A stretch of 32,475 nucleotides of DNA from QHWK01 sp035259385 (GCA_035259385.1 DATFWL010000556.1:1-32475); one strand, 5' to 3'; positions 1 through 5,857 are shown, counted from the first letter of the stretch. The notes: generated from the sequence alone by a model not told the origin. A program made the numbers and translations.

Positions 1-441
1 CGTCGTCGCGTCGACGATGGTGAAGGGAACCGAGAGCAGCTTGGCGAGCGTCTGGGCGAGCAGGGTCTTGCCGGTGCCGGTCGGACCGATCAGCAGGATG
101 TTGCTCTTGGTCAGCTCGATGTCGTTGCGGCTGCGCGGCTGCTTCTGGATCTCGATCCGCTTGTAGTGGTTGTAAACGGCGACGGCGAGCTTCTTCTTCG
201 TCCGCTCCTGGCCGATGACGTACTCATCAAGGAATTTCTTGATCTCCTGGGGCGTGGGCAGCGAGGAACGGGTGCCGCGGTTCTCGAACCGGTTGTCGTC
301 CGCAATGATGTCATTGCAGACCTCGACGCACTCATCGCAGATGAAGACGGTGGGGCCCGCGATCAGCTTCCGGACGTCATTCTGGTCCTTGTTGCAGAAC
401 GAACAGCGCAGGACCTCGGTTTCCCCGGCCTTTTTCACCAT
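1..441 (-). CDS. clpX: ATP-dependent Clp protease ATP-binding subunit ClpX (N-terminal part; gene runs off the left edge)
   Basis: AAA+ unfoldase that recognises tagged or misfolded proteins in the cytoplasm and threads them into ClpP. The 147 codons visible contain the ClpX-specific zinc-binding domain (Cys13, Cys16, Cys35, Cys38), the linker with the family motif FLDEYVIGQ at 70-78, and the Walker A motif GPTGTGKT at 119-126. The frame is open to base 1, where it reads VDATT just after the Walker A helix, so about two thirds of the protein (Walker B, sensor regions, IGF loop) lies outside the window. The ATG at 441 is the only start that leaves the zinc finger intact. It lies 43 bases after the clpP stop on the same strand, the usual clpP-clpX arrangement. 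The upstream purine stretch is weak, so co-translation from the clpP message is likely. Confidence 0.97.
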   Translation of the reverse strand, partial: MVKKAGETEVLRCSFCNKDQNDVRKLIAGPTVFICDECVEVCNDIIADDNRFENRGTRSSLPTPQEIKKFLDEYVIGQERTKKKLAVAVYNHYKRIEIQKQPRSRNDIELTKSNILLIGPTGTGKTLLAQTLAKLLSVPFTIVDATT

Positions 442-484
442 TTACAGCCCTAAGCTCTTCGCCTGTCGCCCTTTGCAGCAGCCA

Positions 485-1099
485 TCAGGCACGTTTGCGG
501 ATGACATCGTCAATGATACCGTATTCCTTGCCTTGGTCTGCTGACATGATGTAGTCGCGCTCGGTGTCATCCTGAATGCGCTTCACCGGTTGTCCGGTGT
601 GGTAGACCAGAATTTCATTGATTCGCTCGCGCATCCGCAGGATCTCGCGAGCCGCAATATCAATATCGGTCGCTTGGCCGGCCAGGCCAGACATCAGGGG
701 CTGGTGGATCACGATTCGGGAATTTGGCAGTGAAAACCGCTTTCCCTTCGCCCCGGCCGCCAGCAGCACGGCCGCCATCGACGCGGCCTGCCCGATACAG
801 ATGGTCTGCACGTCAGGCTTGATGAACTGCATGGTGTCGTAGATCGCCATCCCTGCAGTAATCGATCCGCCTGGGCTGTTCAGGTACAGCTGGATGTCCT
901 TGTCGGGATCCTCGGCCTCCAGGAAGAGCATCTGCGCGATGGCCAGATTCGCGACGCCGTCGTCGATCGGGGTGCCGATGAAGATGATGCTGTCCTTCAG
1001 AAGCCGGGAGAAGATGTCGTAGGCTCGCTCGCCGCGGTTGGTCTGCTCGACAACCATCGGCACAAGCTGCATCCGCGGATCCGGAATCTGATGAGGCAT
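485..1099 (-). CDS. clpP: ATP-dependent Clp protease proteolytic subunit ClpP
   Basis: Serine peptidase that forms the tetradecameric barrel of the Clp protease with ClpX or ClpA. The 204-residue product has the full family length. The catalytic triad is visible as Ser107 in GQAASMAA, His132 in RIVIHQP and Asp182 in DTERDYIMS; LNSPGGSITAG at 73-83 is the handle/oxyanion region. The frame extends upstream to a TTG at 1189, but that TTG is the first half of a TTGACA -35 box. Transcription would start near 1155, so the ATG at 1099 is chosen. A further in-frame ATG at 1072 is possible, because mature ClpP is usually processed near there. The gene sits between tig and clpX, as in many bacteria. 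Confidence 0.97.
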   Translation of the reverse strand: MPHQIPDPRMQLVPMVVEQTNRGERAYDIFSRLLKDSIIFIGTPIDDGVANLAIAQMLFLEAEDPDKDIQLYLNSPGGSITAGMAIYDTMQFIKPDVQTICIGQAASMAAVLLAAGAKGKRFSLPNSRIVIHQPLMSGLAGQATDIDIAAREILRMRERINEILVYHTGQPVKRIQDDTERDYIMSADQGKEYGIIDDVIRKRA

Positions 1100-1161
1100 A
1101 GGCGCAAATCGCTGAATGTTAGTTGTGAATGAGGGGATGGCGTGCGGAGTACTTGCAAGCC

Positions 1162-1189
1162 ATCGTAGCACGCCTCCCCCTGTTGTCAA
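1162..1189 (-). promoter_or_regulatory. Sigma-70-type promoter of clpP(-clpX)
   Basis: On the minus strand TTGACA (1189-1184, a perfect -35) is followed after 16 bases by TACGAT (1167-1162, 4 of 6 matches to TATAAT, preceded by GC). The predicted start near 1155 gives a leader of about 55 bases before the clpP ATG. It lies in the 155-base tig-clpP gap, so clpP and clpX need not depend on readthrough from tig. Confidence 0.75.
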
Positions 1190-1254
1190 TCACCCGATAG
1201 GGGAGGAAACCGGCCGTTCGAGCAGTCAAAACCGGCAGTCGGCCGGCCGGCCGG

Positions 1255-2523
1255 CTAGCTGATCGTGGCGCGTGCGAGCACGAAATCGACTGCCTTCTCG
1301 CGGCGCAGGCCGGCGTGCACGCGCGAGATGCCGCCTTCCTTCTCGAGCGCGGCGCGCACCGCCGCCGGCGTGCGACCGCTGCGCTCGGCATACCGGGCGA
1401 GCTCGCGTTCCACCTCCTCGTCGCTCACCTCGATGTGTTCGCGCCGGGTGAGTTCGTCGAGGACCAGCGCCGCCGCGACGTTGTCGCGCGCGACCTCGCG
1501 CTGGCTCTCGCGGAACGCGTTCCAGTCCACGCCGGCCTGCCGCGGATCGATGTTCTGATCGATCAGCCGGCGCGCGAAGTCGTCGGTGCGCCGATCCGCT
1601 TCGCGTTCGATCATCGACGCCGGCACCTCGAACGGCAGTCGCGCGGCGAGCTGTTTCATCAGCTCGGCGCGATCCTCGCGCTCGGCGGCATGCCTGGCTT
1701 CGTGCTCGAGGTCTTCGCGGACGCGCGCCTCGAGCGCGTCGAGCGTGTCGAAGTCGCCCAGGTCCTTGGCGAACTCGTCGTCCAGCTCGGGGAGCACGCG
1801 TCGCTTCAGCGCCTTGATGGTGACGGTGTAGGACACGTCGGTGTTGGCGAGCTCGGTGATCGCGTAGTCGGGCGGATAGTGGATGTCGAACGACCTGGTG
1901 GCGCCCGCCTCGAGGCCGAGCAGCTGTTCGTCGAAGCCCGGCGGGTTCGCCTTGGCGCCGAGCTCGATGTTCACGTCGGTGTGCGTGTCGGGCGGCCCGT
2001 TCGGGTCGCGGCGCTCGAGATCGACGACCGCCGTGTCGCCGTGGTCGATACCGCGTCCCTCGACCGGTTCGAAGCGGCCGGCGCGTTCGCGCAGGCGCTG
2101 CAGCGAGAGCTCGACCGCCTCGTCGCTGATCACCCGCGACGCGCGCGTGAACGCGATCGTCGAGAGGTCGCCGGGATCGAACGCCGGCACGGTATCGAAG
2201 GAGGCGGTGAAGGTGAGCGGCTCGCCTTCGGCGATGTTGACGTCGCGGACATCCGGAGTATCGACGGCCTCGAACCCGTTCTCGCGAAGCGCGTTGTCCA
2301 CCGCGCGCGGGATCAGATCGTGGGCGACGTCATGGAGAATCTGATCCTTGAAGCGCTGCTTGATGACCCGCGGCGGCGTCCTGCCGGGACGGAACCCGGG
2401 GACGCGTGCCTTGCGCGAGTAGTCGCGCGCGATCCGATCGATCTCGGCGCTGACGATGTCGCTCGGGATTTCGACCCGGACGTTCTTGCGGGTGGCGTTG
2501 ACGTCGACGACTTCGGTTTTCAT
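1255..2523 (-). CDS. tig: Trigger factor, ribosome-associated chaperone and peptidyl-prolyl isomerase
   Basis: Binds the ribosome next to the exit tunnel and shields nascent chains. The 422-residue product is close to the usual family length. It starts with the typical MKTEV and carries the ribosome-docking signature GFRPGR at 43-48, where the family has GFRxGK/R. A central PPIase segment (roughly 150-240) and an alpha-helical, highly charged C-terminal chaperone region follow. The ATG at 2523 is preferred over a TTG three codons upstream because MKTEV is the conserved N-terminus; neither start has a clear Shine-Dalgarno sequence. The tig-clpP-clpX order is conserved across many phyla. A short inverted repeat, AATAC-A-GTATT at 2541-2551, lies just upstream of the gene. 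Confidence 0.96.
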   Translation of the reverse strand: MKTEVVDVNATRKNVRVEIPSDIVSAEIDRIARDYSRKARVPGFRPGRTPPRVIKQRFKDQILHDVAHDLIPRAVDNALRENGFEAVDTPDVRDVNIAEGEPLTFTASFDTVPAFDPGDLSTIAFTRASRVISDEAVELSLQRLRERAGRFEPVEGRGIDHGDTAVVDLERRDPNGPPDTHTDVNIELGAKANPPGFDEQLLGLEAGATRSFDIHYPPDYAITELANTDVSYTVTIKALKRRVLPELDDEFAKDLGDFDTLDALEARVREDLEHEARHAAEREDRAELMKQLAARLPFEVPASMIEREADRRTDDFARRLIDQNIDPRQAGVDWNAFRESQREVARDNVAAALVLDELTRREHIEVSDEEVERELARYAERSGRTPAAVRAALEKEGGISRVHAGLRREKAVDFVLARATIS

Positions 2524-2566
2524 CGGTGCCAAGAGGACAGAATACAGTATTGCCTGCGCGGGATCA

Positions 2567-2590
2567 CGGGTCCGGCTGCAGCCGGACCCG
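2567..2590. repeat. 24-base perfect palindrome between tRNA-Leu and tig
   Basis: Bases 2567-2578 and 2579-2590 are exact reverse complements. The stem continues outward as GATCA (2562-2566) paired with TGATC (2592-2596) around one bulged C, giving an almost continuous stem of about 17 base pairs. It lies 10 bases beyond the tRNA 3' end. It could terminate or process the tRNA transcript, but no T-run follows on either strand, so an ordinary intrinsic terminator is not shown. A REP-like element or protein-binding site is the alternative. Confidence 0.6.
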
Positions 2591-2600
2591 CTGATCGAAG

Positions 2601-2684
2601 TGCGAAAGGGGGGACTCGAACCCCCATAGCCTTGCGGCTACCGGATCCTAAGTCCGGCGCGTCTGCCAGTTCCGCCACTTTCGC
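2601..2684 (-). tRNA. tRNA-Leu (anticodon UAG)
   Basis: A complete class II cloverleaf can be folded. The acceptor stem is GCGAAAG/CTTTCGC. The anticodon stem is CCGGA/TCCGG with loop CTTAGGA, so the anticodon is UAG, reading CUN codons. A long variable arm TAGCC-GCAA-GGCTA, typical of tRNA-Leu, follows. The T arm is GGGGG-TTCGAGT-CCCCC. The discriminator base is A (2601). The 3' CCA is not encoded and must be added after transcription. The gene points toward tig but is separated from it by the palindrome at 2567-2590. Confidence 0.96.
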
Positions 2685-2796
2685 GTGGACAGGCCGCAGC
2701 GCATGACGCGACGTCGTGCGACATCGTCGCGGCGGTGCGTTTGTGCGACTGATCCTATGCTATCACCCGGCCGCTTCCGCTGGCCGGCGTCTGATG

Positions 2797-2882
2797 ACTC
2801 GGGATTCGGGATTCGGGATTCGGGGTTCGGGGTTCGGGGTTCTCGGTTCGGCGAATCCCGAATCCCGATTCCCAAATCCCGG
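2797..2882. repeat. Imperfect 7-base tandem repeats with an inverted arm (GGGATTC/GGGGTTC family)
   Basis: Three copies of GGGATTC run into three of GGGGTTC. After a short centre (near 2842-2852) the complement follows as GAATCCC-type units to 2880. The block therefore makes a long, slippery hairpin in either strand. It ends two bases before the stop codon of the anti-sigma gene (2885), so on the minus strand it forms the 3' untranslated region of the sigma/anti-sigma transcript and could act as terminator or stabiliser. Open frames through it give only Pro-Asn-Pro-Glu-Ser-Arg type peptides and are not genes. The rest of 2685-2796 shows nothing I can name. Confidence 0.8.
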
Positions 2883-2884
2883 AA

Positions 2885-3364
2885 CTAGAGCGTCGCGTCG
2901 CGCTCGGCCCACCACCAGATGCCGAGCGCGCTGGCGAGCAGCGCCGCTGCGCCCGCGTAGAGCGGCAGCGACGGCGCCACCCGGCGCACCAGCAGCACCA
3001 GCGCGGAGCCGAAGAGATCCGCGGCATCGCTGCTCACCGCGGCGAGCCCGGTCCGGTTGAGCAGCATCCACACGCCGCCGAGCAGGGCCACCACGACCAC
3101 GACGATCGCGACGTTGAAGCCGGCGTCGAGAAACTGATCGCTGCGCCAGCGCGCGCGGCGGACGCGCGTCAGGGTGCGTGCCGTGAACTGCGGCGGCGGC
3201 TGCGGTACGCCACGGCGCTGGAGGACGCGCTCGAGCTGCTGCGCCTTGACGAGCGCCGCCGCGCAGTTCGGGCAGGACGACAGATGCTCGGCGATACGGC
3301 CTGCAGGAGTCAGATCGCCAGCGGCAATCGCTTCCACGGCGTCGAGCGCTTCATCGCAGAACAT
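2885..3364 (-). CDS. Putative zinc-finger anti-sigma factor (membrane-anchored)
   Basis: A 159-residue protein, probably holding the ECF sigma factor encoded just upstream inactive at the inner membrane. The N-terminal cytoplasmic part carries the anti-sigma zinc-binding pattern His27-x3-Cys31-x2-Cys34 (motif EHLSSCPNC), with Cys3 as a possible fourth ligand. Two hydrophobic segments follow at about 84-102 (a run of V/I/L/A) and about 138-154, so the chain crosses the membrane twice. There is no recognisable periplasmic sensor domain. The gene lies 30 bases downstream of the sigma gene on the same strand. The assignment rests on the zinc motif plus the location; the signal it senses cannot be told from sequence. 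Confidence 0.82.
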   Translation of the reverse strand: MFCDEALDAVEAIAAGDLTPAGRIAEHLSSCPNCAAALVKAQQLERVLQRRGVPQPPPQFTARTLTRVRRARWRSDQFLDAGFNVAIVVVVVALLGGVWMLLNRTGLAAVSSDAADLFGSALVLLVRRVAPSLPLYAGAAALLASALGIWWWAERDATL

Positions 3365-3394
3365 CGGCTGTGCCCAGTGGGGACCTGGTGTTGT

Positions 3395-3934
3395 CTATTT
3401 CAAATCGGTTTCCAGCATTCGCCGCAGCTGCTGCTTGGCGCGATACAGCTGCGTCTTCACCGTGCCGAGCGGCAAATCGAGCGCGCCGGCCAGGTCCTCG
3501 TACGTGACGCCGTCGAGATAGTGCGCCGCGATCAGCAGCCGGTAGTTCGCCGGCAACCGCGCGATCGCTTTTTCGAGACGGTCGCGCAGCTCGAAGTCTC
3601 CGAACTGCCGATCCGACGCCGACGGAATCACCGGCGCCGCCCGCGCATCGTCGAGCGACATCGGCACTGGCCGCGCGTGATCCTGCACGGTGACGTTTGC
3701 GACGATCCGGTAGATCCAGGTCGAGAGGCGGGCCTCGCCGCGAAAGTACGGCAGCCCGCGGTGCACCCTGAGAAAGACCTCCTGCGCGAGATCCTCCGCC
3801 CGCGATCGATCCTGGACAGTGCGCGCGATCAACGCGAAAACGAGCCCTTTGTAGCGGTCGACCAGCTCTTCAAACGCGCCCTCGTCGCCGGAACGGCACC
3901 GCTCGACGAGCGCGCGCTCGTTGACAGGCTCCAT
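3395..3934 (-). CDS. RNA polymerase sigma factor, ECF (sigma-70 family, RpoE-like)
   Basis: 179 residues, the usual ECF length. Region 2 spans about 20-90 and includes the core-binding and -10 recognition stretch RAEDLAQEVFLRVH followed by RLSTWIYRIVAN. Region 4 (about 120-172) ends in the helix-turn-helix LPLGTVKTQLYRAKQQL that reads the -35 element. No extra C-terminal domain is present, so it is a minimal two-domain ECF factor. The start ATG at 3934 lies 144 bases from the divergent gene at 4079. It is followed by its likely anti-sigma partner, the normal sigma/anti-sigma order. Targets are unknown; the divergent DUF6249-like gene is the nearest candidate. Confidence 0.93.
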   Translation of the reverse strand: MEPVNERALVERCRSGDEGAFEELVDRYKGLVFALIARTVQDRSRAEDLAQEVFLRVHRGLPYFRGEARLSTWIYRIVANVTVQDHARPVPMSLDDARAAPVIPSASDRQFGDFELRDRLEKAIARLPANYRLLIAAHYLDGVTYEDLAGALDLPLGTVKTQLYRAKQQLRRMLETDLK

Positions 3935-3966
3935 CCGCCACCGTATTAGAACACGCGTCCCGGCAA

Positions 3967-4031
3967 ATTGTTTCGATCTTCGACGCCGCTCAGGTCACCG
4001 GTTCGACGTGGAGCGGGCGAGTTGAAACAAT
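3967..4031. repeat. Separated inverted repeat ATTGTTTC ... GAAACAAT in the divergent sigma/DUF6249 region
   Basis: ATTGTTTC at 3967-3974 is the exact reverse complement of GAAACAAT at 4024-4031. The arms are 49 bases apart and lie between the two divergent starts. The right arm overlaps the candidate -35 box of the plus-strand gene. It could be a pair of binding sites for one regulator; no protein can be assigned. Confidence 0.45.
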
Positions 4032-4053
4032 TCACAACGCCTGCCAGTCTAAT
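4022..4053 (+). promoter_or_regulatory. Candidate promoter of the DUF6249-like gene
   Basis: TTGAAA (4022-4027) and TCTAAT (4048-4053) resemble -35 and -10 boxes, but the 20-base spacer is longer than the usual 16-18. If used, transcription starts near 4060, about 20 bases before the TTG start and just upstream of the GGAGGA ribosome-binding site. Confidence 0.35.
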
Positions 4054-4069
4054 CTTCGAGCGAATCCCT

Positions 4070-4075
4070 GGAGGA
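4070..4075 (+). promoter_or_regulatory. Shine-Dalgarno GGAGGA that decides the TTG start at 4079
   Basis: A strong GGAGGA at 4070-4075 sits three bases before a TTG codon. The upstream in-frame TTG at 3968 has no such site and would precede the candidate promoter, so 4079 is the better start. Confidence 0.6.
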
Positions 4076-4078
4076 CCC

Positions 4079-4567
4079 TTGGACGACCTCTTCGCGGTCA
4101 GCCCGTTCCTGATTCCGATCACCGCGATCGTCGGCGCGTTCGTCTTCATGATCGTAAAGACGCTGGTGCGCGCGCGGGTGCGTGAGCTGGAAATCCGCGA
4201 GCGGATCGCGATGATCGAGCGCGGCCTGGTGCCCGCGCCCGAGGTGGATCCGCGGGGGTTCGATCGCGCGATGAACCGGTTCGAGCGCCGCGAGTATCGC
4301 CGCGGATCGGGCCGTCACCGCCGGGCCGGCGTCACGCTGATGGGCGTGGGCTCCGGGCTCATCGTCTTGATCGCCTTCACCGCGAACGAAACATCGGTGG
4401 CAATCGGTGTCGGCGGCTTTCTCATCATGATCGGCATCGCGTTCTTCATCAACAGCCTCATCGACGGCGGCAGCCCGGCCGACTTCCGCGGCGGTCCGCC
4501 GCCCCAGTCGTTTGGCACCTCGTCGGGCAACCCGGCCGCGCCGGCCGATCCCCTCCGGCGCGAGTGA
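4079..4567 (+). CDS. DUF6249-like small membrane protein
   Basis: A 162-residue protein of unknown function. A hydrophobic segment at about 8-27 is followed by a basic/acidic helix with the pattern RERIAMIERGLVP (40-52), a signature I associate with the DUF6249 family. Next is a strongly basic stretch with many Arg residues (59-82), then two further hydrophobic segments at about 84-102 and 106-125. The Gly/Pro/Ala-rich tail is probably disordered. In this family such genes commonly sit next to an ECF sigma factor, as here, where the sigma gene is divergent. The TTG start is chosen from its ribosome-binding site. No enzymatic motif is visible; a role in the membrane response controlled by the sigma factor is only inference. 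Confidence 0.75.
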   Translation: MDDLFAVSPFLIPITAIVGAFVFMIVKTLVRARVRELEIRERIAMIERGLVPAPEVDPRGFDRAMNRFERREYRRGSGRHRRAGVTLMGVGSGLIVLIAFTANETSVAIGVGGFLIMIGIAFFINSLIDGGSPADFRGGPPPQSFGTSSGNPAAPADPLRRE

Positions 4568-4684
4568 ATCTGGCACTCCAGTCCGTTTCTCTGCAGACAC
4601 ACCCCCGTCTCCCTGCTGATACAACATCTCCGAGCCGATACCCGGTCTATCGAGTCGGCCATTTGTATCGTCGCCGATCGATTT

Positions 4685-4704
4685 CTGTATCTTTGTTGAT
4701 ACAG
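4685..4704. promoter_or_regulatory. Perfect operator-like palindrome CTGTATC-N6-GATACAG
   Basis: Arms 4685-4691 and 4698-4704 are exact reverse complements with a six-base spacer. The right arm covers the -35 box of the promoter at 4696-4724, so a bound protein would be placed to block or alter RNA polymerase there. Confidence 0.7.
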
Positions 4705-4724
4705 GAAGTCCTTTGTGACATATT
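4696..4724 (+). promoter_or_regulatory. Sigma-70-type promoter of the polysaccharide operon
   Basis: TTGATA (4696-4701, 5 of 6 to consensus), a 17-base spacer, and CATATT (4719-4724, 4 of 6). Start would be near 4731, giving a leader of about 105 bases before the regulator ATG at 4835. It is the best promoter in the gap and is overlapped by the palindrome at 4685-4704. Confidence 0.6.
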
Positions 4725-4755
4725 ACGCCGCTCTTAGTGCCAATTAGAGCGGCGT
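4725..4755. repeat. 10-bp perfect inverted repeat just downstream of the -10 box
   Basis: ACGCCGCTCT (4725-4734) pairs with AGAGCGGCGT (4746-4755) around an 11-base centre. Because the predicted transcription start falls inside the left arm, it may work as a DNA operator rather than an RNA hairpin. If transcription starts upstream it would be an RNA stem-loop. Confidence 0.55.
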
Positions 4756-4769
4756 GAAAACGCCCTGCC

Positions 4770-4797
4770 TCGCCACTTTCTGTAAGTGACGGGGCGA
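4770..4797 (+). promoter_or_regulatory. Possible leader hairpin of the polysaccharide operon
   Basis: TCGC (4770-4773) pairs with GCGA (4794-4797), and CACTT (4774-4778) with AAGTG (4784-4788), around loop TCTGT, with a five-base asymmetric bulge ACGGG (4789-4793). CGCCC at 4761-4765 could instead pair with GGGCG at 4792-4796, so two exclusive folds exist. It resembles no riboswitch class I can match with confidence. Confidence 0.3.
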
Positions 4798-4834
4798 AGC
4801 TGTATCTCACAATCCCCCCAGATCAGGTCAGCCC

Positions 4835-5845
4835 ATGCCAGATTCAATCATCGCTGACGCGGCGGCGCGGTTCATCCGGAAGCCGGACCTGCCTGTCGAA
4901 TTGACCGGCCGGTCGCCTGCGATCGCGCGCGTGCAGGAGCTCGTGCGCCGCGCCGCACGACTCGACGGCAGCGCGCTGATCACGGCCGAGCCCGGCGCGT
5001 CGGTCGACGAGGTCGCACGCGAGATCCACCTTCGCAGCCGCGGGCCCGGCGGCCCGTTCATCGCCGTCGACTGCGACGCGGCGGACGCGGCGAGCCTCGA
5101 CCGCGTGCTGTTCGGCGCGCCATCGCCGGGCGAGCCGTCCGACCTCGCCTCGGTCGCGCGCGAGAGCGCGATCGCCGCGGCGTATGGCGGCACGCTGTTC
5201 CTGAAGCACATCACCGAGCTGCGCGCGTCGACGCAGGCGCAGCTCGCCCGCATCGCTCGTGACGGCGAAGTGCGCATCGACGGCGCGCCGGTCGCGACCG
5301 CCGTCCGCTTCGTCGCCAGCGCCACGCCCGCGATCGACGGCGACGTGCACGGCCAGCGATTCCGTCGCGATCTGTTCCGGCGCCTCTCGGCAATCAGGAT
5401 CGATCTCCCGCCGCTGCGCGATCGCGCCGACGACGTGCCGGCGCTTGCGATGCGCGTGCTCGAGGACGTGTGCGCCGCCGCCGGCCGTCCGGCCGCGAGC
5501 TTCTCGAAAGCCGCGCTCGCGCTCATCGGCGCGCTGACCTGGCCCGGCAACCTGGCCGAGCTGAGCACCGTGATCGAGCGCGTCGCCGCCGACGCGCGCG
5601 GCGACGTGATCCAGATCGAGGACCTGCTGCCCGCCATTCCATTGAGCCGCGCGGCGACGCCGTTCCTGCCGGCCGGCAACCTGCGCGAGGCGCGGCTCCG
5701 GTTCGAGCGTGACTACATTTCGTCGGTCCTTCAGCACCACGACTGGCACATGGCCGACGCCGCCCGCACGCTGGGCATCCAGCGTCCTAACCTCTATCGC
5801 AAGGCACGCCAGCTCGGCATTCCCCTCACGCGGTCATCGGAGTAA
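4835..5845 (+). CDS. NtrC/Fis-type regulator with an inactivated AAA+ domain
   Basis: 336 residues aligning over their length with the central plus C-terminal domains of sigma-54 enhancer-binding proteins, but with the ATPase core lost. Where the family has GESGTGKE this protein has AEPGASVD (51-58), without the Walker A lysine. The Walker B GGTLFLDE is GGTLFLKH (118-125), losing both acidic residues. The GAFTGA loop that contacts sigma-54 is absent after LFG (92-94). Downstream family features remain: FRRDLFRRLSAIRIDLPPLRDR near 181-202 and a C-terminal Fis helix-turn-helix (about 303-330) ending LGIQRPNLYRKARQLGI. It should bind DNA without hydrolysing ATP or activating sigma-54 polymerase. 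It opens the polysaccharide operon, 12 bases before the export gene, and probably controls its own promoter. Confidence 0.85.
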   Translation: MPDSIIADAAARFIRKPDLPVELTGRSPAIARVQELVRRAARLDGSALITAEPGASVDEVAREIHLRSRGPGGPFIAVDCDAADAASLDRVLFGAPSPGEPSDLASVARESAIAAAYGGTLFLKHITELRASTQAQLARIARDGEVRIDGAPVATAVRFVASATPAIDGDVHGQRFRRDLFRRLSAIRIDLPPLRDRADDVPALAMRVLEDVCAAAGRPAASFSKAALALIGALTWPGNLAELSTVIERVAADARGDVIQIEDLLPAIPLSRAATPFLPAGNLREARLRFERDYISSVLQHHDWHMADAARTLGIQRPNLYRKARQLGIPLTRSSE

Positions 5846-5857
5846 GGACATCACGTC

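Larger units (their letters stand above)
4618..4806. promoter_or_regulatory. Array of five TGTATC/GATACA half-sites upstream of the polysaccharide cluster
   Basis: Exact half-sites lie at 4618-4623 (GATACA), 4664-4669 (TGTATC), 4686-4691 (TGTATC), 4698-4703 (GATACA) and 4801-4806 (TGTATC). A related small inverted repeat, CGATA-N7-TATCG, lies at 4636-4652. By simple count a given 6-mer in either orientation is expected about 0.13 times in this 267-base gap at even base composition, and less in GC-rich DNA. The array reads as operators for a dimeric regulator. The Fis-type regulator encoded next to it is the obvious but unproven candidate. Confidence 0.65.

Noticed and set aside
1240..1256. 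GGCC tandem (GGCCGGCCGGCCGGC) at the end of tig as a terminator
   Set aside because: It is self-complementary but has no loop-forming spacer and no T-run; it is most simply GC-rich low-complexity sequence.
1315..2706. 463-codon open frame on the plus strand opposite tig and the tRNA
   Set aside because: It lies wholly antisense to a clear trigger factor gene and runs through a tRNA; long antisense frames are expected in GC-rich genes.
2797..2882. Possible CRISPR array
   Set aside because: The units are 7 bases with no spacers of unique sequence, and half of them are inverted; no cas gene is nearby.
2648..2888. Small frames through the heptad repeat giving Pro-Asn-Pro-Glu-Ser-Arg or Gly-Ile-Arg-Asp-Ser-like peptides
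   Set aside because: These are simple translations of the 7-base repeat on both strands, with no start context or independent sequence.
4571..4586. Sigma-54 promoter candidate starting TGGCAC
   Set aside because: TGGCAC is followed by TCCAG and then TCCGT instead of TTGC-type sequence; the -12 GC is missing, and the adjacent NtrC-like protein lacks the sigma-54 contact loop.
4725..4810. c-di-GMP (GEMM) riboswitch
   Set aside because: The fragment GGGGCGAAGC loosely recalls part of the consensus, but the two-helix layout with its conserved tetraloop and receptor cannot be drawn.
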